A DNA stretch of 64,000 nt from Pontibacter chinhatensis (GTDB lineage Bacteria > Bacteroidota > Bacteroidia > Cytophagales > Hymenobacteraceae), in the NCBI RefSeq assembly GCF_900113285.1, contig NZ_FOOT01000002.1, forward strand, positions 62,001 through 126,000, written 5' to 3'. Under the pieces are notes generated by a model, which ran no database searches, was not told the origin of the DNA, and worked only from the letters and a program-made list of their open reading frames with translations. Made by a program: the position numbers and the translations under genes. Below are positions 51,301 through 60,000 of this stretch, piece after piece; the stretch's first letter is position 1, and every line of letters starts with the position of its first letter.

Positions 51301-53353
51301 CCTGGACATCGCCTACATCATGCGTACTTTCCAGGCACCGGAAGACAGCCTGATGGCCGGTATCATCAATGGTACGGCTACCGTGCGCAACATCATGGGC
51401 GATAACCTAGCCTTCACCTCCGACCTTACGGTTACCGACTTTGCCTATGAAGGCATACCGGTGGGTAACCTGGCTCTGAATGCGAGCAGCGGCGACAACA
51501 ACCGCTACAACATCACCGCCAGCCTGACCGGCAACGACAACCAGGTGCGTGTGGAGGGTTATATGGAACCCCAGACCGAGGCTACCCTGCTGAACATGAC
51601 TGCCAGTATAGACCGGCTGAACATGCACGCACTCGAAGGTTTCATGGCCGGGATGGTGAACCAACTCGACGGCAATGCCACCGGCTACCTGCGCATCACC
51701 GGCACCGTAGCCCAACCGGATATACAGGGTCAGCTAAACTTTAACCGGGCACAGTTTAACCTCGTGATGCTGGGCTCCCTGTTTACGCTGGAGAACGAGC
51801 GGCTGGAGTTTAACCAGCAGGGCATCCGCTTCCCCAACTTCACCATCACCGACTCTCTGGGCAACGACATGGTGGTTAACGGGAACATCCTGACGCAAAC
51901 CTACACCGACTTTGACCTGGCGCTGGACGTGAAGACACCGCGTTTCCTGGCGCTTAATTCCACAGCGCAGGATAACAGCCTTTTCTACGGCACCGTGTTT
52001 GTTGGCGCCGATGCCACCATCAGAGGCAATGCCATGGAACCTGTTATTAAGGTAAATGCCCGTGTGCTGGATGGCTCCGATTTTACCACTGTGATTCCTG
52101 CCGATGAGGTGGGTGCTGCGGAACGGGAGGGCATTGTGGAGTTCGTGAATCTGAACCCGGAGATGACGCGCATCATCCGGGAGCAGCAGGAAGACACGGT
52201 TAGCGTAACTGGTTTTGTAGGGGCCGATGTGGAGGCTCAAATCACTATTACGGACGCCTCTAACCTAACCATCATCATAGACCCCACCACAGGCGATAAC
52301 CTCACAGTGCGGGGCGCGGCAGATCCATTGTTCATTGGCATGCGGCCAACCGGCGAGATAAATATGTCGGGCCGCTTTACCGTGACGGAGGGCAAGTATA
52401 GCATGGACTTTTACGACCTGGCCTCCCGTGAACTGGACATTGCCCAGGGCAGCTACATTAACTGGACCGGCGATCCGCTGCAGGCCATCATGGACATCAC
52501 AGCGATTTACAACGTGGAGGCCGCTCCCCAGGAGTTGGTGGCAACGCAGATAGCCAATTCTGATGACCCCGCCCTGCGCAACCAGGTGCCGTTCCAGGTG
52601 TTCGTGTATGTGCGGGGCGAGCTGCTGCGACCAGAGATTGAATTTGACATTCAGCTGCCGGAGGAGGAGCGCGGCAGCGTGCCGGGTACTGTAACCAACA
52701 GCCTGGCGAACCTGCGCCAGGATGAGTCGGAGATGAATAAGCAGGTATTCTCGCTGCTGGTGCTCAACCGCTTCATGGCCCCGGATCCATTTACCAGTTC
52801 CGGGGGTGGCCTGGAGTCCACGGCACGCAATAGCTTGGGCCAGGTGATGACCGACCAACTCAACCAGCTCACCAACCGCTACGCCGGAGGTTTGGGGCTG
52901 GAGCTGGGCGTAGACTCTTACCAGGACTACTCTTCCGGCTCGGCAGAGGGCCGCACCGACCTGAACGTGGCCATGCGCCAGCAGTTCCTCAACGACAGGC
53001 TGACCGTGCGCGTAGGCACCGATATCGGCCTGGAAGGAGGCAGCCAGACCAACCAGACCATGAGTGGCTTTGGCGGCGACATCTCCGTAGAATACTCCCT
53101 GACCGAGGATGGCAGGCTGCGGGTGCGGGGCTTTCAACGTAACCAGTACGAAGGCGTGATTGAGGGTGGCGACGTGCGGGCGACAGGAATGGCCCTCATC
53201 TTTGTGCGCGAGTACAACAACTTCTCCGACCTCTTCCGCGACCTGGAGAGCCGCCGCAGACGGGATGAGGAGCGCAGGCAGGAAGCGGTGCAGAAAATAC
53301 GCGAGGAGAAACCCGAGGTAGAAAAAGAACTTAAAGAAGAAGGTACACAATAA
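48356..53353 (+). CDS. tamB: Translocation and assembly module protein TamB
   Basis: The protein of about 1,665 residues is a TamB homologue, a bridge across the periplasm that moves phospholipids or assists outer-membrane protein insertion. The N-terminal part is a long series of beta strands, and the C-terminal DUF490 domain (about 1240-1640) contains DPTTGDNLTVRG, RFTVTEGKYSMDFYD and LVLNRFMAPDPF. The GTG at 48356 is the first standard start. The frame is open upstream to 48212 and encodes the expected membrane anchor (KIALKVILWPLAIIVG...), so the true start is upstream at a non-standard codon. TamL follows four bases downstream. Confidence 0.93.
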   Translation: MQNFLAKQGENYLQKTLGTEVRIGGLTTDWRNALVLKDMYLEDQQQDTLWYAERLGVDMAILSLISGEVNISKLDLDNATLKLHIREDSTTNFDFITEAFATDTAAAQPADTTASAMQITLGTINLDNVYVSFRDDAGGNYIRTRVGELTTTMDELNLEEQRYLVDEVRLANTWVAYEQTKLPPPDTSAYEPLEMDFGLNRVELENLRLSYWSRPAEQRIELKLGESEVVSDEIDLKNAKVNLKSFDLHNTDVKYVQEKYKPADSLAVNPERTVKELDKKVEHLQGEPVNWVVTLGDLDVSGLNVAFDNFNAPKQPQGMDYDHLRFANVLLDAQDISYSLSRTEATLNQFTLQEQSGFRLENFTANIVFDTTHTSLTNLDLKTGHSHLQNQLAMSYPSLEAMAETPEKIGLDIDIRNSYIGMQDVLYFMPDMAQNPSFRSIAKDNVRLTARATGTLENLRVQTLQLAGLNNTRVDVKGTVRNAMDPENLYLDLDIDRFATTRTDVLALVPAGTIPANFRVPPQLSMTGNYKGSLTNFDANADLRTSFGNVVARVDMGANETFTATVRSGGFALNQLMTDSLGLGNIALDAQARGTGLTPETMRADVKADIRVFDYSNYSYKDVDVVANIDRNLYTVQATANDENLAFDLDGKFNLRDAQKPAYTFNLDLAQANLQALNLYPEPLAVRGQLQGSFTGADASTLSGKLEGQALRIDHNGSTFPLDTLAMTLAQTGEAADITLQSEIVDAEMHFENTLATLPTAMLKHFSNYFDLQPDPPYPANLNLGDFTATINLKQTGLITSFVPGLEQLQPATPFVATYNGDNQQLELDGRISRIVYTDYTLQNLNLSVRGDRDQLAYDLDLKRLLSPSLTMDNISLDGAARDNELAVRVAIAGDSLQEKNERFVIGGILNSLGRGYRFAFNPDQLVINGDKWDVAQDNYLQFDTDLLYASNIRLQHDNQAILLNSTGPVAPQAPLEARFENLDIAYIMRTFQAPEDSLMAGIINGTATVRNIMGDNLAFTSDLTVTDFAYEGIPVGNLALNASSGDNNRYNITASLTGNDNQVRVEGYMEPQTEATLLNMTASIDRLNMHALEGFMAGMVNQLDGNATGYLRITGTVAQPDIQGQLNFNRAQFNLVMLGSLFTLENERLEFNQQGIRFPNFTITDSLGNDMVVNGNILTQTYTDFDLALDVKTPRFLALNSTAQDNSLFYGTVFVGADATIRGNAMEPVIKVNARVLDGSDFTTVIPADEVGAAEREGIVEFVNLNPEMTRIIREQQEDTVSVTGFVGADVEAQITITDASNLTIIIDPTTGDNLTVRGAADPLFIGMRPTGEINMSGRFTVTEGKYSMDFYDLASRELDIAQGSYINWTGDPLQAIMDITAIYNVEAAPQELVATQIANSDDPALRNQVPFQVFVYVRGELLRPEIEFDIQLPEEERGSVPGTVTNSLANLRQDESEMNKQVFSLLVLNRFMAPDPFTSSGGGLESTARNSLGQVMTDQLNQLTNRYAGGLGLELGVDSYQDYSSGSAEGRTDLNVAMRQQFLNDRLTVRVGTDIGLEGGSQTNQTMSGFGGDISVEYSLTEDGRLRVRGFQRNQYEGVIEGGDVRATGMALIFVREYNNFSDLFRDLESRRRRDEERRQEAVQKIREEKPEVEKELKEEGTQ

Positions 53354-53357
53354 AACT

Positions 53358-55721
53358 ATGCTAAATACCTACCCCCTGCCCCGGATGAAAATGGTTGGCA
53401 TGCGCACGCTGCTGCTCATCTGCCTGCTGCTATCCGGTTGTAGCGTAACCAAAACGGTTCCTAAGGGTGATGCGCTCTTTACAGGCTTTGAAGTGAAAGT
53501 GGAGGGGAAGAATGACAGCAGCAACCGCGGCAAACAACTTCAGGCTGAGCTGGGTGCTGCCGTCAGGCCCGAGCCCAATGCCTCCATACTTGGCCTGCGG
53601 CCCAAGCTGGCCATCTACAACGCTTTTTATACCGAAAAGGAGAAGGGGCTCAAGCACTGGATCATGACCAAGCTCGGGGAGCCGCCAGTGCTCATTTCGC
53701 AGGTGGATACCGGCAGCGTGAGCACGGTGATGAGCAACCGCCTGCACAACCGGGGCTACTTTAATAACCAGGTCAGCAGCGCCACGGAGGTAGATACAGC
53801 CAAAAAGACAGCGACAATAAACTGGACTGCCCGCATGGGTGAGCCCTACCGCCTGCGCAACATCAAGTATACTTTGAACGACTCCCTGGCCATACACCAG
53901 GCTATCCGGCAAACACAGCCGGAGTCCGTACTTAAAACCGGTGAGCCGTACGACCTGGGGCTGATGACCGATGAGCGCCTCCGGATAGACGGCGAGCTAA
54001 AGAACAAAGGCTATTATTATTTCAGCCCGGACATGCTCATCTTCAGCGTGGACACCACCGTTGGCAACCGGCAGGCTGATGTGCTGATGCGCGTAAAAGA
54101 GGTTACTCCCTCCCCTGCCCTGCAGCCCTATACCCTGGATGATATCTACATCTTTGCCAATTATTTCATTGGCGATAGCATGGCTGTGAACGACACCATC
54201 AGCATTTTAGGCTATCACTACATCCCCAACGAAGAGTATTTGAAGGCCAAGCATCTTCTGGATGGCGTTTTCCTAGCGCAGGACAGCACTTATACCCGCG
54301 AAAACCACCTGCTTACCATCAAGCGTCTCTCGGGTTTGGCCGCTTATAAGTTTGTGAACATCGACTACAGCCCCGATACCCTGAACCCGGGTAAGCTGGA
54401 TGCTTTTATATACCTCACCCCTGCGATGAAGAAGTCGCTCAGGGCCGAGGCGCAGATGGTCACTAAGTCGAACAACTTTGCTGGTCCTGGCCTCAAGGTT
54501 TCCTTCCAAAACCGGAACGCTTTCCGGGGTTCTGAGGTGCTGAGCGTAGAATTTACGGGCAGCTTTGAGTCGCAGGTGGGTGGCCGTGGTACAGGCACGG
54601 TGCCGGAGGGCGTGGAGGCGCCTAAGAAAAGCGGCATCCCTTCCTATGAACTGGGCGTGCAGACAACGCTGGCCATCCCCCGGATTGTATCTCCGTTTAA
54701 CCTGCGCAACCTCCGCACCGAGTTTGTACCGCAAACCCGTATCGGCCTTGGCTTTAACTTTCTGAGCCGCTCAGACTTTTACACCCTCAACTCCTACAAC
54801 GCCACCTACGGCTATACCTGGCGACCAAAGGAGACACTAACGTTTGATGCTACCCCCATCAACTTGCAATATGTGCGCCTAACTAAAACCACTCCTGCTT
54901 TCGACACGGTGCTAGTTGAAAATCCCTACTTAAAAAGCAGCTTTGAGAACCAGTTTATTATAGGCGGCATTTACCAGATGACTTACAGCAACCAGATGTT
55001 TAAGGATCGCACCAGCAACATCTTCAACAAGCTCACGTTGGATTTGTCGGGCAACGTAGTGAGCGGTTTTCAGTCGCTGCTGGGTAAACCCAAGCCTACT
55101 CCGGAAGAGCCGCGCGTGCTGTACAAAGACCGTTTTGCCCAATATCTTATGGTGGATAACGATTTCCGGCATTACCTGAACCTGGGCACTGAGAGCCAAC
55201 TGGTGTGGCGCCTGGCAACGGGTGTGGGCTATTCTTACGGCAACTCCAGAACAATGCCTTATGTCAAGCAATTCTCGGTGGGCGGTCCTAACAGTGTACG
55301 GGCATTCCGGGCACGCAGCGTTGGCCCGGGCACCTACGATGTTCCGGATACTGTTGCTTTCTCCTTTTTTGACCAGGTAGGCGATATCCGCCTGGAGACC
55401 AACCTGGAGTACCGTTTCCCGATAGCAGGTTTCTTTAAGGGCGCTGTTTTTGCCGATGCCGGCAATATCTGGAACCTGCGGGAAACCGATAAAGAAGGGG
55501 CCAAATTCGAAGCCAAGAACTTTCTGAGCGAGCTGGCGGTGGGCACTGGAGTCGGCCTGCGCATAGACGTGGAATTCTTCGTTATCCGCCTGGATTTGGG
55601 TATTCCGGTGCGTGTACCTTACCTGCCCAAAGGAGATAGGTTTGTGCTGAATAAGTTCAATGGCAGCTTCAGCGGCGATTACGGCATGGTGCTTAACATC
55701 GCCATCGGCTATCCATTTTAA
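53358..55721 (+). CDS. tamL: TamL, lipidated TamA/BamA-family outer-membrane protein
   Basis: The protein of 787 residues has a lipobox (LLLSGC) after MRTLLLICLLL, so the true start may be the ATG at 53400; the annotated one is at 53358. POTRA-like domains occupy about 30-330, and a 16-strand surface-antigen (Bac_surface_Ag) barrel fills the C-terminal half. FSVGGPNSVRAFRARSVGPG and GYSYGNSRTMPY are the hallmark strands. In Bacteroidota the lipid-modified TamA homologue TamL works with TamB for outer-membrane assembly. It begins four bases after tamB ends, so the two are co-transcribed. Confidence 0.93.
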   Translation: MLNTYPLPRMKMVGMRTLLLICLLLSGCSVTKTVPKGDALFTGFEVKVEGKNDSSNRGKQLQAELGAAVRPEPNASILGLRPKLAIYNAFYTEKEKGLKHWIMTKLGEPPVLISQVDTGSVSTVMSNRLHNRGYFNNQVSSATEVDTAKKTATINWTARMGEPYRLRNIKYTLNDSLAIHQAIRQTQPESVLKTGEPYDLGLMTDERLRIDGELKNKGYYYFSPDMLIFSVDTTVGNRQADVLMRVKEVTPSPALQPYTLDDIYIFANYFIGDSMAVNDTISILGYHYIPNEEYLKAKHLLDGVFLAQDSTYTRENHLLTIKRLSGLAAYKFVNIDYSPDTLNPGKLDAFIYLTPAMKKSLRAEAQMVTKSNNFAGPGLKVSFQNRNAFRGSEVLSVEFTGSFESQVGGRGTGTVPEGVEAPKKSGIPSYELGVQTTLAIPRIVSPFNLRNLRTEFVPQTRIGLGFNFLSRSDFYTLNSYNATYGYTWRPKETLTFDATPINLQYVRLTKTTPAFDTVLVENPYLKSSFENQFIIGGIYQMTYSNQMFKDRTSNIFNKLTLDLSGNVVSGFQSLLGKPKPTPEEPRVLYKDRFAQYLMVDNDFRHYLNLGTESQLVWRLATGVGYSYGNSRTMPYVKQFSVGGPNSVRAFRARSVGPGTYDVPDTVAFSFFDQVGDIRLETNLEYRFPIAGFFKGAVFADAGNIWNLRETDKEGAKFEAKNFLSELAVGTGVGLRIDVEFFVIRLDLGIPVRVPYLPKGDRFVLNKFNGSFSGDYGMVLNIAIGYPF

Positions 55722-55727
55722 TTTTGA

Positions 55728-55893
55728 ATGAGTGGATGAGCGAATGAGTGACTGAGTGAAGTAAAGTGAGTCGATTGCCTCCGCCGTTGTTGTGTGTTTT
55801 CACCAACAACTCAAATAACTGTAGATCCAATCAGTAAGGTGGCAGCAGTAACAAAAGATGTCCACCATCCACTCAATCACTCATTCGCTCATT
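55728..55893. repeat. Inverted repeat between tamL and miaA
   Basis: GAGCGAATGAGTGACTGAGTG (about 55737-55757) and its near-perfect reverse complement (about 55870-55893, GAGCGAATGAGTGATTGAGTG on the minus strand) flank about 110 bases. The second copy runs into the end of miaA and encodes its last residues (NERMSD). Confidence 0.75.
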
Positions 55894-56799
55894 GATATAC
55901 GCTACTATCTCCTGCCACTGCTCCGGGTGAAACCAAGTATACTCCTCCGGATGCTTACTGAACCAGGTGAGCTGGCGCTTGGCATAGCGACGGCTGTCGC
56001 GCTTCAGCAGGCGCACAGCTTCCTCCCACTCATACTTGCCCTCCATAAAATCGAAGATTTCCTTATAGCCTACCGTCTGCAACGCGTTATGCTCGCGGTA
56101 AGGGTATAAGGCTTTGGCCTCCTCTAATAGCCCCTGTTCCAGCATCAGGTCCATGCGCTGATCGATGCGGCTGTACAGTTCAGCGCGATCGCGGGTAAGG
56201 GCAATTTTGATGATGTTGAAGGGTCGCTCTGTCCGCTCGCTCTTTCTAAACGAGGAATATGGATGCCCGCTGCTCTGGCATACTTCCAGCGCCCGAATGA
56301 CCCGTTGGGGGTTGGCCTTGTCTACCTGCGCAAAGTATAAAGGATCCAGTTGCTGCAGCTGGTCTAGCAGAGGCTCTAAGCCCTCTTGTTCATACTTTTC
56401 TGTGAGCTCCTCCCGCACCTGTGGGTCCACCTCCGGCATCTCGTCCATGCCCTCCAGCACCGCCCGCACATACAGCCCCGAGCCGCCGGTCATCAGCACC
56501 ACGTTTTGCTGCCTAAAAAGCTGTTCCAGCAACGTCAGCACATCCTGCTCAAAGGCGCCGGCGCTGTACTCCTCCGTTATCCTATGCGAGTCTACGAAGT
56601 GGTGCTTTACCCCCTGCTGCTCCTCGGGTGTGGGCTTGGCCGTGCCGATTTGCATTTCCCTGAAAAACTGCCGGGAGTCGGCCGAGATAATCTCAGTGTC
56701 GAAATGCTTTGCCAGCTGCACGCACAGGTCGGTTTTGCCCACCGCCGTCGGCCCCACCACGACCACCAGGTGCCTGTTATACTTATTTATACTTCCCAT
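55873..56799 (-). CDS. miaA: tRNA dimethylallyltransferase
   Basis: The 308-residue enzyme adds a dimethylallyl group to adenosine 37 of tRNAs that read codons beginning with U. The ATP loop is GPTAVGKTDL (16-25). DSRQFFREMQIGTAKP and MTGGSGLYVRAVL are the tRNA- and substrate-binding blocks, and RRYAKRQLTWF is the typical C-terminal signature. The stop lies in an inverted repeat that also supplies the last five or six codons. Two AAGTATA heptamers lie in the leader at 56,780-56,797. It converges with tamL, with no other terminator seen. Confidence 0.95.
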   Translation of the reverse strand: MGSINKYNRHLVVVVGPTAVGKTDLCVQLAKHFDTEIISADSRQFFREMQIGTAKPTPEEQQGVKHHFVDSHRITEEYSAGAFEQDVLTLLEQLFRQQNVVLMTGGSGLYVRAVLEGMDEMPEVDPQVREELTEKYEQEGLEPLLDQLQQLDPLYFAQVDKANPQRVIRALEVCQSSGHPYSSFRKSERTERPFNIIKIALTRDRAELYSRIDQRMDLMLEQGLLEEAKALYPYREHNALQTVGYKEIFDFMEGKYEWEEAVRLLKRDSRRYAKRQLTWFSKHPEEYTWFHPEQWQEIVAYINERMSD

Positions 56800-57015
56800 T
56801 TATCTGATACTGTTAACGCTACAGGACACCGTTCAAAATCTTGCAGCCTGCCTTACAAAAAGGCACAAACCACGCTGGCGTTTTGTTATAGCTTGCGAAA
56901 GCGAAAGCCTGCATGTATATTTTTTGCTAAATTATCGCTTTATTTATGAAATTAGCATAGGCGTTTCGACTGGCTGCGGTGCCTTTCGTTTGCTGTTATA
57001 CTTTAAATCCAGAAC

Positions 57016-60000
57016 ATGCCCTATACTTTAAACAGGCAACCTGAAGATAAAACCGTGCAGGCAGCATCTAACCTGTTGCAGGTGCTGGTGCAGCTGGCCA
57101 AACCAACCCATGGCGTAATAGTGGCCCTACCGAACGGGCAGATACTGGCGGCCAACGCACAAATCAGGAATTACAAGCCCCTTAACTCCGATTTTGATGT
57201 TACCCGCGACCTGCGCAGCTTGTTTGGCCTCACGCAGGAGCAGTTTGCCATAACCATGGAGGAGCTAAAGCTACAGCGAAAGTATACGGGCGCAGTGGAA
57301 CACGACGAGGAGGATGACCAGTACTGCAGCGCTTATACGTACAGCTGCCGCATGGTGCACTTCCAGGAGGAGGCATTTGTGTGCGTGGAGCTGGCTAACG
57401 TGGGCCAGGCTACCGCCCTGCTGCCCTACGACGGCGACAGCTACCACGACGTGTTTGAGGAAAACGCCGAGCCCATGTTCCTGCTCGACTGCGACGGGCA
57501 TTTTATTGACATTAACCAGGCGGCACTGCAACTGGTAAGCCAGGACAAAGACCAATTGGAGGGCAAGTCTATTTTCAAGGCTTTTAAACTGAACCTGTTT
57601 GAGCGGGTGGCCCTGAAGGGGCAGCTGAAAAAAGCGCTTGAGGAGGGCAAGCAGAAGTTTGAGTGGTGGCTCCATGAGGACAGCCAGAACCTGCTTCCTG
57701 TGGAGATAACCCTGCAACGAGGCAAGTTTAAGGCCCAGGATATACTTTACGGCACCGTCAACAACCTGAACGAGGTTATAGAGACGGAGCAGGATGTGCG
57801 TTTCAGAAACCATCAGTTAGAGTTTGTAAACCAGATCATCACCAACCTCTCCTCCACCGACAGCCCGCACGACATCCTGCACAACACCCTGGACGAGCTG
57901 CTGGAGAAGAGCGACGTGAAAGGGGGCTGTGTTTATACTTTTGACGCGTACGAGGCAGACGTGGTGCGTCTCTCCTACTCTGCCGGTGAGGTAGGCAACC
58001 CCGCCCTTCCCGAAGCGCTGCAACTTCCGCTGGAACAGGTAAAGCAGCTACACTCGGAAAACAGGCGCCACGCGGTAACGGCTCTTCAGGATTACCTGCA
58101 GAAAAAGCTGTACCGCACGTTTACCCTTGTACCGATAATATCGGATAACAAGGTGCTGGCCCTCATCCTGATCTGGCCTAACAACGAGCCACGCATGACG
58201 CAGTCGTTCGTCTCGCTGCTTGATTTTATCGGCTCGGCCATTGGTAATTATATCGATCGGCACCGGCTGCAGCAGCAGCTCATCAGCTCCGAGGACAAGT
58301 ATAAGCTGCTCTTCGAGTCCTCCTACGATGCTATCCTTTTGTTTAAGGATGGCCTGGTGGTGGAGTGCAACGACAAGGCCATTGAGTTCTTCCGTTGCAC
58401 CCGCGAAGACCTTATCGGCAAATCGCCTGTAGACTTCTCGCCTGAGTTTCAGCCGGACGGGGAACGTTCCTCGGACAAAACAGCCCGCCTGATGAAGGAG
58501 GTGCTGGAAACAGGCCGCTCTGTCACGTTTGAGTGGAAAAACATCCGCAAGGATGGCACCCACTTCGACTCAGAGATAAATGTGAACCGCCTCCTGCTGG
58601 ACGGCCAGTCCTACATCCAGGTGTTTAAGCGCGACATTACGCAACGCAAGCTGGTGCAGCAAAACAAGCGCCGCGAGGAGGTGCTGCACGAGTCGATGAA
58701 CCAGTTCCGCAGCTTCCTGGATAAGGTAAACCTGATCTACTACAGCCTCGACACAGAGGGGCACATCACCGTGGCCAACGACTATTTCATGAAGTATGTC
58801 GAGTACCCGGAGGAAGAGCTGATTGGCCAGAATTTTTACGAGCTGCTTGTGCCCAAGCAGGAGCGCGCGCAGCGGGTACAGGATTTCAGGAAGGCCCTGC
58901 AGACAAAGCAGATAAGCACCTACTATGAGCGTGATGTGATCACAAAGTCGGGTCAGTTGAAGACCATGCGCTGGAATGCTATGTTTGACTACGACACGGA
59001 AGGCCAGATAACGGGCATCACGCATGTAGGCAAGGACATGACCGATAAGCGCATTGCCATGGAGGCCCTGAAGGACAACAAAATCCGCCTGCAGGACCTC
59101 TTCGACAATGCCCATGACCTGATCCAGAATATCTCGGTAGACAATAAGTTCATCTTCGTAAACAAGGCCTGGAAAGACCGCCTCGGTTATACCGACCAGG
59201 ATATAGAGTCGCTGACGCTGAACGATATTGTGCACCCCTACTACAAGGCCAAGCTGATTTACCAGCTGCGCAACCTGTACAAGGGCGAGAATGTGAACAA
59301 GATCGAAACGGTGTTCCTGACCAAGAGCGGAAAGCCGGTGCACCTGATTGGCAGTATCACCTGCAGCTGGCAGGATAACCGGCCAGTAGCCACGCGAGCT
59401 ATTCTGCACGACATCACAGACCGCATCAAGGCCGAGCGGCTGCAGAAAGTATACTATAGTATCGCCAACCTGGCCATCAGCAGCAAGGACCTTAACTCGC
59501 TTTACTCGGCCATCCACCGGGAGCTGAGCAAAATAATCGAGACGCGCAACATCTACATCGCCCTCTGCGACCCGGATCAAAAGGACCTGAGCTTTGTGTA
59601 CCTGGTAGACCAGTTTGTGGACAGGGCCTCGAAGGCACAGATGAAGCGGCCGTTCTCCAAGGGACTTTCAGAGTATATCATCCATACGGGCAAGCCGCTG
59701 TACATGCAGAAACAGGAGCTGCTGGAGCTGGCCGAGCGCGAAGGGCTTGTCCTGTTCGGGGCAGTGCCGGAAGTTATACTTTGCTCCCCGCTGGCTATCG
59801 GCGAGCGCATCATCGGGGTAATCACGCTGCAGGATTACCAAAACCCGGAGGCCTATGTCAGCACCGACATCGAGATTCTGCATTTTATCTCGAACCAGGT
59901 GGCCCTGGCCATCGAGCGTAAGCGCAACGAGGAGCAGATTAACACGCAAAACGCGCGCCTCAACGCCATCTTCGAGTCGGGTACGCACCACATGTGGTCC

